This document shows, piece by piece, positions 1-9,859 of a stretch of 13,527 bases of DNA. The notes beneath the pieces are model-generated. The model did not search any database, had not been told where the DNA came from, and saw only the letters and a program-made list of their open reading frames with translations. This DNA comes from Saccoglossus kowalevskii (lineage: Eukaryota > Hemichordata > Enteropneusta > Harrimaniidae): NCBI RefSeq assembly GCF_000003605.2, contig NW_003134344.1:226278-239804 (forward strand), in the 5' to 3' direction. Numbering within the stretch: the stretch's first letter is position 1; each line of letters begins with the position of its first letter. A program made the position numbers and the translations under genes.

Positions 1-73
<73 letters not shown>
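1..73. repeat. (AT)n dinucleotide microsatellite, cut by window start
   Basis: An uninterrupted run of alternating A and T fills the first 73 bases and ends at the G at 74. The true length is unknown because the repeat meets the window edge. It has no coding content. Long pure AT runs can extrude cruciforms and are often mis-sized in assemblies. Confidence 0.98.
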
Positions 74-289
<216 letters not shown>

Positions 290-337
290 GACGAACGAGT
301 AAAAAAGTTTTCGTACGTGAAAAATGTGGATATATAT

Positions 338-560
338 TATACCAAATTAGTTCATTAGGGAAATCACTAGTTTTGCTTGGCTCATACTACTTATACGTAT
401 ATATACCAGATTCGTCACAAAGGAATACACATTGGTTCATTACATATAGTCCAGCTTTATTTTTCCAAACAGCAAATAGTAACTCATCGTTGTGCAGATC
501 ACTCGTACTCTTCTCTCTTTATACACCAAATAGGTCACAAACTCACTATCGTTGCAGAGT
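338..560. repeat. Degenerate minisatellite, units of about 60 bp
   Basis: Related phrases recur. TATACCAAATTAG starts at 338, TATACCAGATTCGTCACAAA at 402, CCAAACAGCAAATAG at 465 and TATACACCAAATAGGTCA at 520. A downstream phrase ACTCAnnnTCGTTGnnCAG follows in the last two units (about 482 and 541). The offsets are roughly 55 to 65 bp, so I read about four decayed tandem units. An open frame spans 286-612, but repeats of this kind often leave a frame open by chance and its product shows no domain. The unit boundaries are uncertain. Confidence 0.5.
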
Positions 561-599
561 AAACATGCGATCAGCAAATCGCGTGATTACCAGGTATGT

Positions 600-2715
600 A
601 TCTCACGCTTAATGCCTTGCGAATTGCCACTACTAAATACAATAAGTAAACAATCTATTTATCAAATTCCTGAATATATGTTTTTAATCTATACCTGAGT
701 ATGCAAGTTGTTGATTGCAAAACAATAGAGCAACGGAATTTGAGTCGAATGATCGACGTGCAGACGCTATCATAACAACTTAGTGCGTTGGCGTGTATAG
801 CTTGAATGGTGACTGTATACATGACTAGGTAAAATAGGAACATCTAATATAGTAATGTAATTGCAGTGTTGTAACCTTTTATCACATGTTATACTGTTAT
901 CTCATCATGTGTCATGTTTTTCCAGAAATATCTGGCTTTTTTGGCGTTGAATACTTCCGACATTGTGTGACTAGTAAAACACAGTAAACAAATTATCATT
1001 ATATTATGTTTTGTCTGTTGCAAAAAAAAAAAACACGACACACAGTCAATCAACATAGCATCGATTCACTAACATACTGATAATTCAAACATGGTAGAAC
1101 ATCACAACTGCCAGATAAAGTTCTCCATTGATTATTTATAAGCAATACATACAATGAATCACTGTGATTTTTTTTTCATTGATTTATTGATGTTGAAATC
1201 TGTATATACCGTATTCATCGAATAAGGGTTAATATTTCAAGGGGTGACACACATTGTCATTTTTCGTCGGTAAAAACCTGGGATAATCTTTGCCTAAACT
1301 ACAATTCAGGAATTTTTTATTTTGCACAGCGTTGAACTTGAACACTAGAAAATAATTCTTTTACAGTTTTACTACAATTGTGAAGGTATTAATATATGAA
1401 TAATTAATATGGATAGTAAACGAGTGTGTGTTATAAAATGTCAGAAAAAATAAATAATAAAGTATTATATAAAATGTGTCACTGTTGATAACTGTGATTA
1501 AATTATTCCTCAGTTCGTAAAGTAGGTTACACTAGCGTTAAATGTTGTAGTGCACTTTACTGCTACAATGTCATGTATTACATCAACCAACAAATATAGA
1601 TCATAACGTGATAACTTGACAGATAGACTTGCAACGACAGCCGATATTATTGCATTGTTTTAAACCATGGTATACACATTTGGCGATGTTATAGCTATTT
1701 GCTATAAACAATAATATTTAATGACATCATTAAATCTGTGACAAACATTTTGTAATCGTGAATTTTGCTATCGCGGCCATGGGAATTATGTAGTTGTTAT
1801 CTGGGAAACTTGTGAACTGAAGCCAGATCAAGTTGCGTAAAACGCATTGTGTTGTAATTGACAGGTGAATAGTGCAAATTTGATTACTTTTAAAGCGAGG
1901 TATTTATATCGTATGTCCGTCGATTGAAACTATGCGTTCTTTTCACAGAATGTAATTATTGTGTCGGCGGAAAATGTCTGCGGTAAATTCTAGAATTCTA
2001 GAAGTGCCATTGTGTTTAAACTGATGTGTCCTGAAAATATGAACTGTAACTTTCATGAATGAACTTTAGTGTCATTGCTCTACATCTGAGTGAATGCTTA
2101 TTTATTCGTGCAGGTTTGAGGTGTTTTAAAATGGTTTCTTTGTTGCATGTTAGTGGCTTACGTGTACGGATCCTAACAAACCGTGAACGTTGGACATTGT
2201 ATGTATCCCCGTCCAGCAGATCAATTTTACCAGTAAATATTAGCAGGCGGGTTGCAGTTTTGCGTCATAAAATTATAGTAGCGACATGAAAAAACACATG
2301 AAATGTCTTAGTGTTCAAAGTTGTTTTAAAGCTAACGATTGTTAATGTATATATTACAATATAAAGACGTGTTTACATTCGCTTATTTGCTTAATGCCGC
2401 CTGTTTCAAACCAACGTAATGTGATTTAAGGATGTATTGTCAGCAAAACTTAGTTGAAAGACCCTTCAATTAAGCGCGCAACGTGATCAAAAACCTAATC
2501 CGAAAGTTAGTGCATTCTCAAGTTGTATTGATTGAAAGCTTGTATATTGCGCAAATAACTGTCTTCATTGCATTGTGTCATGTTTGACGGACGGGCAATG
2601 CTACGGGGGCTTGCTGAACACAAGTAAACTAGGGAGTACGTATTGGTAACAATGGTAACAAATACAATAGTGGTTGTATAATTTTAAATTGCTGTAGAGG
2701 CCACGAGGGCCAAAA
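600..2715. other. AT-rich non-coding DNA, no gene seen
   Basis: No supported gene or RNA lies here. The stretch has a 12-base A run (1022-1033) and a 9-base T run (1168-1176). Open frames are short and have no motif; the longest, at 2059-2289, is 76 codons and resembles no family I know. A phrase at about 1207-1228 (ACCGTATTCATCGAATAAGG) looks like the edge of some dispersed repeats, but I could not find a matching other end. The outermost palindrome arm begins near 2716. Confidence 0.6.
1988..2003. promoter_or_regulatory. Perfect 16-bp palindrome TTCTAGAATTCTAGAA
   Basis: The 16 bases equal their own reverse complement. They consist of two TTCnnGAA units placed end to end. A heat-shock element would need two bases between the units (TTCnnGAAnnTTCnnGAA), and here the spacing is zero, so only one head-to-head pair can be used in register. 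No gene start is evident nearby. It may be a chance palindrome. Confidence 0.25.
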
Positions 2716-2880
2716 CCATCAGTAGAATTATTTCGTGAACGACCCAAATGAAGCTACGTTCGCTTCAATCAATAACAACAAATATTACACAATATTCGGA
2801 ATGTAATCAATATATATTAAACACCTAATTAACAGTGAACGTTCGACACATCATTAGTAAACACATTTAATTCATAATAG
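2716..2880 (+). repeat. Palindrome left arm, block A
   Basis: This block pairs in reverse complement with 12755-12930. The best anchors are ATTAAAC at 2816, AGTGAACGTT at about 2834, ATTAGTA, and ACATTnnATTCATAnTA at 2862-2878. The outer part (2716-2800) matches more weakly and is where the arm becomes uncertain. The alignment runs almost to the insertion point of the MITE-like element at 2884. There is no coding content. Confidence 0.7.
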
Positions 2881-2883
2881 CTA

Positions 2884-3382
2884 TAATATTAAAGCTGCAA
2901 GCAGCATTTTGTTTTCCAAACTAAGTAGATATAGGTTAGTAGAAGCTATATATCAAGTTTCATAGCGACCGGCAATGTTGTTCAGGAAAAGAAGAGATTT
3001 TTATGAAAATATAAATGGACATAACAGAAAAAGTCACGTGATCGCTAAAGTTTTTATTGACGATATTTATTGCACTTATGCAGTACTATATACAGTAAAA
3101 AATGAAAGCCCTAGACCCTCAGAAAGGGGTGATTACCTCTGGTAGAATTTTGACCCTCGATAGCGGCCATGACAGTTAACCAATACAAATTTAGAAAGTT
3201 CACATCACCGCCAATCAGCACAGCGAGTTTGAAAACATTCTGTTCAGCCATTTTCTCTGACGAAAAAACCACGGAAAGAAACAAAAAACTCCAGCGATAA
3301 CGAAAGCGGTCCAGCCCTGAAAGTTCTTGGACCCCTAATTAGTTGCCCGTTGTTGTGGTTGTTAAATAAAGCTTTAATATTA
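2884..3382. mobile_element. MITE-like element of 483 bp with 8-bp flanking duplication
   Basis: The element proper is 2892-3374. Both sides carry TAATATTA (2884-2891 and 3375-3382), as expected for the 8-bp target duplication of hAT-type transposons. The ends are AAGCT and AGCTT. With the flank, a 13-bp inverted repeat TAATATTAAAGCT can be read. A subterminal hairpin GCTGC-AA-GCAGC lies just inside the left end. The interior is non-coding, richer in C and G than its surroundings, and too short for a transposase. The right palindrome arm lacks it, so it probably entered the left arm after the arms formed. TAATATTA is its own reverse complement, so target duplication and terminal repeat cannot be fully separated. 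The hAT label is inference. Confidence 0.6.
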
Positions 3383-3494
3383 AACATTTTAACAAAGTGA
3401 GCGCTAAACTATAACGCCTTGATGTTCACAAAGCAATGTTGAAAAGCAGCCTTCGCTTGGTGGTTGTCAATTTTAAAATAATAGCATAATAATT

Positions 3495-3605
3495 AATTCA
3501 TCAAGACATGAATACGCCCATCACATTTTTCATCATATATTGTACTGTATCATGTTAGTTCAGGTCAATACAGCATAATCTATTTTACATATTGTGATTG
3601 ACCAT
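3495..3605 (+). repeat. Palindrome left arm, block B
   Basis: This block pairs in reverse complement with about 12365-12510. GACATGAATACGCCCA at 3505 matches GACATGAACACGTCCA read on the minus strand from 12496. Then come TATATTGT, TATCAT and an AT-rich run ending in ATTGT. Gaps of several bases are needed. The left arm has about 130 bp (3606-3748) not found on the right. Confidence 0.65.
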
Positions 3606-3748
3606 TTGACATTACAGCTGGTTATCGCAAAATAGGCTACTAATTAAAGATATTGTTGGTTTGACATAATATTCAGTGTAAGATTGAGCTTGAGGCTCTG
3701 TGATCAGTAGTTCCGTTCACTATATTCTAGAGGGTCTCATTTTCAATT

Positions 3749-4072
3749 GGTAGAAAACATCATGAATATTCCGAAATATCTACATAGCAGAATTACAGAG
3801 TAAAAGAAATATCAGCCCATTCTCAATAAATCATCAGTAAAATTACCACCGTGAAACAATCTATTCACTGTGGTGTCACGGAACTCCCAAATGTAATACA
3901 AGTCGTGTGATTGGTTGACAATCATAGTCCGCGTATTATAAAATGCTTGAACTGCTTTGACCCAGACACTGAAATCAATCATTTGGGAGTTGCGTGTTTA
4001 AGTAATTGTTCTAGTTACAATGTACAGGCAATGCATATATCAAAGCATGTACGTGCCAGAAATACAATATAT
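3749..4072 (+). repeat. Palindrome left arm, block C, with a 32-bp perfect match
   Basis: This block pairs in reverse complement with 12055-12347. Shared landmarks in order are TAGCAGnATTACnnAGTAAAAGAAAT (3786), CGTGTGATTG (3904), ATCATTTGnGAGTTGCGTGTTT (3979), and a perfect 32-bp match at 4041-4072 against 12055-12086. Identity rises toward the inner end. A 60-codon frame covers 3911-4093, but it is not preserved in the right copy and I do not call it a gene. Confidence 0.88.
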
Positions 4073-4455
4073 TATTTAGCTGATAATAGGTAATTTTCCG
4101 TAAAATTGCGAGATGCATGAAAGACGCGCGTCGAACGTCTGCCGCAAAAATCGAACGATTTGATTTTGAACTAGAGTTTCTTTACTTCGTAGCTTACATT
4201 GACCGGCCGATCTTCGACAGAGGAATATTGCATTCGAATATCCCCACTTAATCGAAATTGCCAATCATCAAATGTGGACAGCACATTATTAAGCATGGAA
4301 ATGTCCCCGAAATACTTCCGCGTTTGTCGAATCCCACGCGATGTTTGACGCCACTACGACGCTATGACCTTTGTTTGTCCTTTTTTTACGTTCGATTTCA
4401 CGCATAACGCGTGATTCCCGCAGTAAACGGAAAATGGTCTATTGCATTGTCACGT
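4073..4455. other. CpG-dense segment present only in the left arm
   Basis: At the equivalent place the right arm has only about 20 bp (around 12035-12055), so some 380 bp were gained on the left or lost on the right. I count 33 CpG in 4081-4455. GC is about 43% over 4081-4440, which puts CpG near twice expectation, while the flanks have far fewer. Local dyads include GACGCGCGTC (4123-4132) and TCACGC-ataac-GCGTGA (4398-4414). A 62-codon minus-strand frame (4076-4264) lies inside, with no recognised domain. It could be an inserted element, a lost promoter or exon, or a protected regulatory island. I see no clear terminal repeats. Confidence 0.65.
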
Positions 4456-4870
4456 ACATTCCCAATATTATACGCATACTAACTGAGTGTATTTAATTCG
4501 GTTTCTACATGAAGTATGTTAACCATTATAACATAAGGCTTTCATAATGTGACTATCAACATCTCTGTACTAATATAAGACATGTTCACCGAAAAAGAGA
4601 AGGTTAATGCATTTTACGAAACAAGTTTAAATGCTTAGTTCCTTAAATTTAACTACGCTTTACTACACATGTCCCCCCAATCATGTCAGTATACTGTCGA
4701 TTTGATGAACATCTCACTTAAAACGTCAGGAAAATAACAGTTTAAACATATCTACTTTTCAGCAACTGATTTCCACCACGACAGCTTGTGCCATTATTGT
4801 TGTCGTCAATGAAATCATCATCATACACGAATCGTCGTGTATTCTTCAACTCTTAGTTATATTTTTAATC
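4456..4870 (+). repeat. Palindrome left arm, block D, the best-preserved part
   Basis: This block pairs in reverse complement with 11683-12050. Within it, 4627-4742 aligns to 11812-11927 over 116 bp with no gap and 8 differences (93% identity), 6 of them transitions. It includes a perfect run of 27 bp and one of at least 28 bp. The rest of the block shares ACTAACTGAG, GACTATCAACA (written as GTTACTATCAACA opposite) and AACTCTTAGTTAT. Identity here clearly exceeds that of neighbouring blocks. Confidence 0.93.
4823..4842. other. 8-bp perfect hairpin ATACACGA-atcg-TCGTGTAT
   Basis: This is an eight-base stem with a four-base loop, inside left-arm block D. The equivalent right-arm sequence (about 11700-11735) does not keep the stem, so it is probably a private, chance structure of the left copy. 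Confidence 0.35.
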
Positions 4871-4888
4871 TCTAATGATAATAATAAT

Positions 4889-5045
4889 TGGCAGGAGAAT
4901 CCTTTAGAACTATAAGACAATGTACTATCGCATCTAACACGCCGGGTGCGTGAATGATGACAGTTCATCACAACGAGATATACACAGTTAGGCAGTACAG
5001 TATTTCAAAGAAATGCAACGTGACTAGGATAATTAATTTACATAA
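4889..5045 (+). repeat. Palindrome left arm, block E
   Basis: This block pairs in reverse complement with 11550-11665. Anchors are GGAGAAT (4893), ACAATGTAnTATCG (4918), CACAGTTAGGnAG (4983) and AAATGCAAnGTGACTA (5011). The left copy has about 30 extra bases near 4943-4973. A 65-codon frame begins at 4954 but has no counterpart on the right. Confidence 0.82.
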
Positions 5046-5084
5046 GCAAATTGATAAAACCTACATTGTTTTAGCGCATTATAC

Positions 5085-5435
5085 ACAAACCATTTCCATT
5101 GTAACCTACGAAATCAAATATTCCGTAAACATAAATGAATATATCAAATAGATAACCTAACTGAGGTATGTGATAAGTAGAATTGTCATGTCACATATTT
5201 TCAGTTTTTCGTATTTTGAAGTAGAATGTAGAATATACGTAATTGTAGTTCTAGTTACTTTGTCTCGGGTCAACAGTCTCATAGAAAACTGTGCTGTATA
5301 AATCCGCAATTTAGCGGTATTGGGGTAGTATAATGGAGGAAGAATAGTAAAGTAGGTTGAAACAAATATTGTTTATTTGTAGCAATTGAACTCCCTTGTC
5401 AGTGACACCATATTGACTTGTATAAAATGTTTTTA
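5085..5435 (+). repeat. Palindrome left arm, block F (weak)
   Basis: This block pairs loosely with 11213-11505 in reverse complement. The anchors are scattered but in the right order: GTAGTATnAATGGA (5325), a TAGnAATTGA-like phrase (about 5382), and GTAnAAAATGnTT (5420). Single anchors would not be significant; the shared order with blocks E and G is the main support. A small hairpin, ACAAATA-ttgtt-TATTTGT, lies near 5363-5381. Confidence 0.5.
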
Positions 5436-5487
5436 TATAACGATAATGTAATGGTTGACAGAGTTCATACAGCAATGAGGAAGACCT

Positions 5488-5790
5488 AATAAAGTGTTTT
5501 GCGAAAATAATATTTATAAAACTATTAAAGTGTTTTGCACATATTGCAAAGTAAATCACATTTAAACCCAGTGAAATGTACATGTTGCGACTGGCAATTA
5601 GTTGCCCTTTCGCTGTAAAAAATGTGATTCCAATTCGGCATATCCCTCAAAGGTGAAAAAAAAAACGTTTACTCGATAAATAACAATTCACAGTGACCTG
5701 CATGGACCAGTCACATATCTTATTTAATTAACGAAAAATGTGTAAATTGACAGATTGACGACTTTAGGAAGATGTGTGCCCTTGCTATGT
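5488..5790 (+). repeat. Palindrome left arm, block G (innermost)
   Basis: This block pairs in reverse complement with 7372-7690. It contains a perfect 19-bp match, 5552-5570 against 7601-7619. The stretch 5671-5714 shares CACAGTnACCTGCATGG and about 82% identity with its partner. Further inward are TTATTTAATTnAC (5720) and GCGACTTnAGGAAGATG-like sequence (5757). Beyond about 5790 I find no further pairing, so this marks the edge of the central spacer. Confidence 0.87.
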
Positions 5791-7371
5791 TACTATTACC
5801 TCATTGGTTAATGGAATGGATTGTGTAGCACCCATATATATTGTTCACATCTCACTGTCGTTGCTGTGATTGGTTGAGACTTAGTCACATAACCTTGAAG
5901 AAAAATGGTTATTACATGGTATATTGCCTGACAAGTGGATAATACATGGTATATCACATGGATGACTATACTGCGCATAACAAATTGCTGTTCGCTGCCA
6001 TGTTGCTGTCCCGGCCGCTGCAGCTTCTGTGGTTGCTTTCATGGTTTTGAAGGCATTTTAGCTACCCGAAATAGATAGCGAACGTGCCAGAATTAATATA
6101 CCCAGTTTACAACACATCAAGCAGGGCTACATACATTGCGTTTGTACGACCCCTTAAAATATGAAGAGATGAATATTTGCGTTTTTATTTTTCTTGTTTT
6201 TTAGGTATAAGCTATCCCCTGTCAAACGCAGTTTGTACTGACCAATCACGTTTGAATCATTGTGTCGATATCAATATTTGATTTTGTGCTCTGTTCCAGT
6301 TAATATATTGTAGGTGGACATTTTTCACTAGATAATCACCTAATCCACACCACACGAAACGAAAACTGGGTATTTTCTAAAATTACATAATGACAGTGAA
6401 ATTCTCTAGTCAGAACGTTGTATTTGCATGACTAGTGGCGGTTTTAATATCTGTATAATAGGAAAGAAGTCAGAGTACTGCAACCAGTTTCATCGTTTGG
6501 TTTTGAAACAACTGTGATACAAGTATAATAACCAATTCAGTTGCAATTACTAAGATTCTATTACCCCTCTAACATATTCAGCAAGTATTTACTGATAAGG
6601 TAATCCCAATAGTAAACAGGGATATCAGGTAAACTAAATGTGATTTAGTAATGTAACTTTAATGACATACAGTATACATATCGACAGCGATAATTCTAGT
6701 GAGCACACGTGACATCATGGGTCTGCATACGAAACACACATTTTGTTGTTTTTTCAATTGCTTTTTTGATATTATTTAGTGAAATTCTCAGCCTTAAAAT
6801 GTAATGACGTAGTCTTGTACACTATTTTCACGTGATTATAGTAAAACTGTATTCCCTAATGAATCGAATCACCCTTACCATATTATTTCAGCCTTGGTTG
6901 ATGGCGTATCTGTATAATATGATGGCGGAGCAAATTTGTTCAACAACAGTAGTATTAGTATTGAATCTATACAATCTTAATTGAATCAATATAACATATT
7001 GACATAAAAAAACACCTGCGACAATAACAATCCATCATTTGAGGAGAAAGATAATTAATGTGAATATAAAATTGTACATTCATATTTTACTTCTCTAATG
7101 TTATTATATCAGTAATAAAGACTATTATCAAATACGTGAACCTCATTATTAAGCAGCCATAACAATCGACAAAGTAATCCACAAGTAAAACTAAACATTT
7201 CATCTTAGTACACATGTGTTATATATTATCTATACCGATTATTGGTTATTATGAGTTTATGAGGTTCGCAAGTTTTTGAATCGTGATCATTGTGAAAATA
7301 TTAGTATGTGTTTCGGTTATTGCTGTGAATATACATTCGATATTATCTCCAAAATCACCCGCAGTCGCAGA
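5791..7371. other. Central spacer of the palindrome, no gene seen
   Basis: About 1.58 kb between the innermost paired blocks shows no convincing self-complementarity and no gene. It includes a two-unit 30-bp repeat (5906-5955), a small GC-rich patch (about 5995-6020) and a weak inverted pair CCCAGTTT (6101) / AAACTGGG (6363), each flanked by TA. The spacer may be the original unique sequence at the centre of an inverted duplication, or DNA between two opposed repeat copies. Confidence 0.6.
5906..5955. repeat. Two-unit direct repeat, 30-bp period
   Basis: TGGTTATTACATGGTATATT at 5906 recurs as TGGATAATACATGGTATATC at 5936 with three differences in 20 bases. It is a short local duplication with no evident function. 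Confidence 0.6.
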
Positions 7372-7690
7372 CCACAGATCACTTTTTTTGTATTACATCC
7401 ATCTTCCTGAAGTCGCTAATCGATCTGTATTAGTTTTAATTACCACCTTTTTGTCAATTAAATAATGTATGTAACTGCACCATGCAGGTGACTGTGAATA
7501 ATTATTCTTCGAGTGATCGCACTGAACTGTTATGTTTATTGACCTATTTATGTACTGTGAAACGACAACTAATTGACAGAATTAACGTGAGTCAATTCAG
7601 TGGGTTTAAATGTGATTTATTCTGCAAATCATGCAAAACACGTTTTTAATTTTGTAATTATTATTCCCGCAACGTGCAGTGTTTTTAGCA
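7372..7690 (-). repeat. Palindrome right arm, block G partner
   Basis: This is the reverse complement partner of 5488-5790. The paired landmarks are CATCTTCCTGAAGTCG (7400), TTTTTGTCAATTAAATA (7449), CCATGCAGGTGACTGTG (7480) and the perfect 19-mer at 7601-7619. A 19-bp local repeat of CGTGCAnTGT (about 7673 and 7692) sits at its outer edge, where pairing is lost and the right-arm insertion begins. Confidence 0.87.
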
Positions 7691-8343
7691 CGTGCACTGT
7701 ATTATTCTATGTATAATGTAGGGAGTTATACTGATCTACAGTAAATACGCGTAGTATATAACGAATGAATGTTACCGTTCGCAAAATATATTTTATTGTG
7801 ATCCACTGTTGAGCACGCAATTTGCGAGGGAAAGACACGTTTTTTATATATGTACATTGTTTATACAGGATTTCAATATGTCAGTCAGGTGGTCGAGAAC
7901 AATACAAAAATGCAAAGAATTGGCTACCAGTTATAGTTTGAAAAGTGTTTGCCAAAATGTATTAGAAATCGTTCGAGGAGTGTCAGAGAAAGAATATTGA
8001 GCAATTATATTATCAACTATGCCGCCAATCAGCCATTTCGAATCGCATCACGAAACAATGATGAAAGCCCACGTAAAGCTCATCATATGTCGAGTTTATT
8101 ACATTTTAAGTAGGCATGTCTGCATGAGTGTCAATACTTTTTTCTCAATAATGTTCTTTTAAACCTGCCAGCATGATTAACTAGCTATGTATGAAATATT
8201 CTAATACGAATAGACTTGCCATGTTTTGCTGACGAGTGGCTAAAGAATCGTACATAGAATTAACAATCGTGACAGCATTTGATTGACGTAGGAACTGCTA
8301 AACTGTATGTATGTCCATATCAACAACTAGTTGGTGTTGAGAT

Positions 8344-8386
8344 GTTGGTGCCTTGTAATTAAGCAATTTTGTCAATTACTACCAAC
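8344..8386. other. Interrupted hairpin
   Basis: GTTGGT (8344-8349) and GTAATT (8355-8360) pair with AATTAC (8374-8379) and ACCAAC (8381-8386), giving two six-base stems around a 13-base loop with an asymmetric bulge. This is weaker than a typical microRNA precursor and I assign no function. Confidence 0.3.
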
Positions 8387-8923
8387 TGAGAATAAATGCG
8401 TGCTGTCAAATAAGTGTGGGTATTACGTTACATCTTCTCCATCTTAGCAATATAGACATTGCTCAAATGTACTTAATATAATAACGTGATTTACTCCTTA
8501 TTTTATCTGTGTCTTGCAACAACGAATGGATTTATATTTCAAATGTCTCACTCACATAGTCATAACACTTGTACTTCTTGACGTGATTGTTTTGTGTTAT
8601 ATTGTTTCTATGACGTGGGAATCTATCATAACTAAAATTGCTGTGTATTGAAACAGCCAGTTCCACAAGCTATGATTGACTGTAGTTGAGAAGGTAAATC
8701 AATTAGTACATACCTGGAACCACACCTAAGTTTAGAACTTTTGAAAACCCAAACTACCAAATGTGAGCCCTGTGGAAATATAATACTATATATGTAACCC
8801 CATTATGGTCGGCGTGTAAAGCATTTCATGTAATTCGGAAAAAACAGTGAATTTGGGATATGAACGTGCTAATTTGAGCAGTAAATGATGCCAAGTTTTT
8901 GATGAAAAGATTCAATACGAAGC

Positions 8924-8939
8924 TGCATATTTATATGCA
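8924..8939. other. Short perfect palindrome TGCATAT-tt-ATATGCA
   Basis: This is a seven-base stem with a two-base centre. It resembles an octamer-like (POU-type) dyad but has no gene context, so it is probably incidental. Confidence 0.3.
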
Positions 8940-9338
8940 AAAACGAATTGAATAGGAATACTTAAAGGACAATTTGGTAAGTTAAACTGAATTTACCGAT
9001 TTTACTGTATGTTAAATTTACTGATCTGCATCGTACATGAAGTATATGACACATTGATAGCATAACCTGCGTTCAATGTATGCACACATAAAGGTGAATT
9101 GGCAAGGACAATTTGTATATCACCGCCTGGGTTATAAGTGAAACATCACGGCAGTTGGTAACTATGGAATGGGTAACTTGGACAAAGAATGATTAAAGGC
9201 ATTTCGTTCTATTTCACTAAACAAATTTGCGGTAATTTGTTCACAGTAGGAGGCGATACATATGTGTGGATTAGTCAATAGCTAGACTGCTGAGGGTAAA
9301 TCATCACAACTCTCAAAATATCTACACACGGAAATGCA

Positions 9339-9372
9339 TTGAACACATGCTTGTCTGTTTGAACACATGTTT
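9339..9372. repeat. Two-unit direct repeat, 20-bp period
   Basis: TTGAACACATGCTT at 9339 recurs as TTGAACACATGTTT at 9359. It is a minor local duplication. Confidence 0.55.
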
Positions 9373-9601
9373 ACAAGATATATTTATGTTTCAAAAAACG
9401 TAGTTTGCATTTGAACCTTGCAATATTACCATGACGAACTTTATAATAGAATTATAAGTTTGTGATAACGATTGTGCACTTACTGTCACCTTACTGAGTG
9501 ATATTAACTGATACTCAATACAAGAAACATGATGCTGTCATTGACAGTACTACTCCGACGTTTCCATCGACATGATAATAAAAACGAATGCCAGGTCTAC
9601 A

Positions 9602-9752
9602 CAAAAGAGGGTAAAATATAATAATAAAAACACGCTTTCATTCTCAAATGAAGATAACAATTTAATTATTCACTCAACATGTACCTGTTTTTTTATGATA
9701 AATGTGACAAAACAATTAGAGCGGCGAACTAAACAAATTTTACCCTCAAAAG
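9602..9752. mobile_element. Candidate 139-bp MITE with 6-bp flanking repeats
   Basis: The core 9608-9746 begins AGGGTAAAAT and ends ATTTTACCCT, a perfect 10-bp inverted repeat. The direct repeat CAAAAG lies immediately outside on both sides (9602-9607 and 9747-9752). The interior is AT-rich and non-coding. A 10-bp terminal repeat together with matching direct flanks is unlikely by chance at this spacing, though AT-rich DNA weakens the argument. A 6-bp target duplication fits no common superfamily cleanly. An 11-bp inverted repeat (GAGGGTAAAAT) with shorter flanks is an alternative reading. Confidence 0.45.
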
Positions 9753-9847
9753 TGAGATAATACATGTTATTGAATATTTATATCAAAAATATTATTAATG
9801 AAAAGAAAATATTAATTGAAAATAGATCACATAGGTTTTTACTGATC

Positions 9848-9859
9848 TGTACATGTACA
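9848..9859. other. 12-bp palindrome TGTACATGTACA
   Basis: This is a perfect dyad in otherwise unremarkable AT-rich DNA. No gene or promoter context supports a regulatory role. Confidence 0.3.

Noticed and set aside
1207-1228. ACCGTATTCATCGAATAAGG, resembling the edge of some dispersed animal repeats
   Set aside because: No opposite end (ending AATACGGT) was found in the window and the resemblance is only from memory.
1988-2003. Heat-shock element made of four alternating TTC/GAA units
   Set aside because: The spacing between the two TTCnnGAA pairs is zero rather than two bases, and no gene lies downstream.
2059-2289. A 76-codon frame with an acceptor-like TTATTCGTGCAG at about 2102-2113
   Set aside because: There is no matching donor, no family resemblance and no supporting neighbour exon. 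Frames of this length are expected by chance in 13.5 kb.
4076-4264. A 62-codon minus-strand frame in the CpG-dense segment
   Set aside because: CpG-rich DNA has fewer stop codons, so an open frame is less informative. There is no recognisable domain and the right arm has no counterpart.
6099-6372. TA-flanked inverted pair CCCAGTTT/AAACTGGG, as in a Tc1/mariner-type MITE
   Set aside because: A 10-bp inverted pair within 300 bp is expected several times by chance in a window of this size, and the sequences diverge right after it.
7809-8000. A 63-codon frame with protein-like composition and a possible acceptor inside it
   Set aside because: The composition is suggestive, but no motif or splice partner could be found. 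It is not called as an exon.
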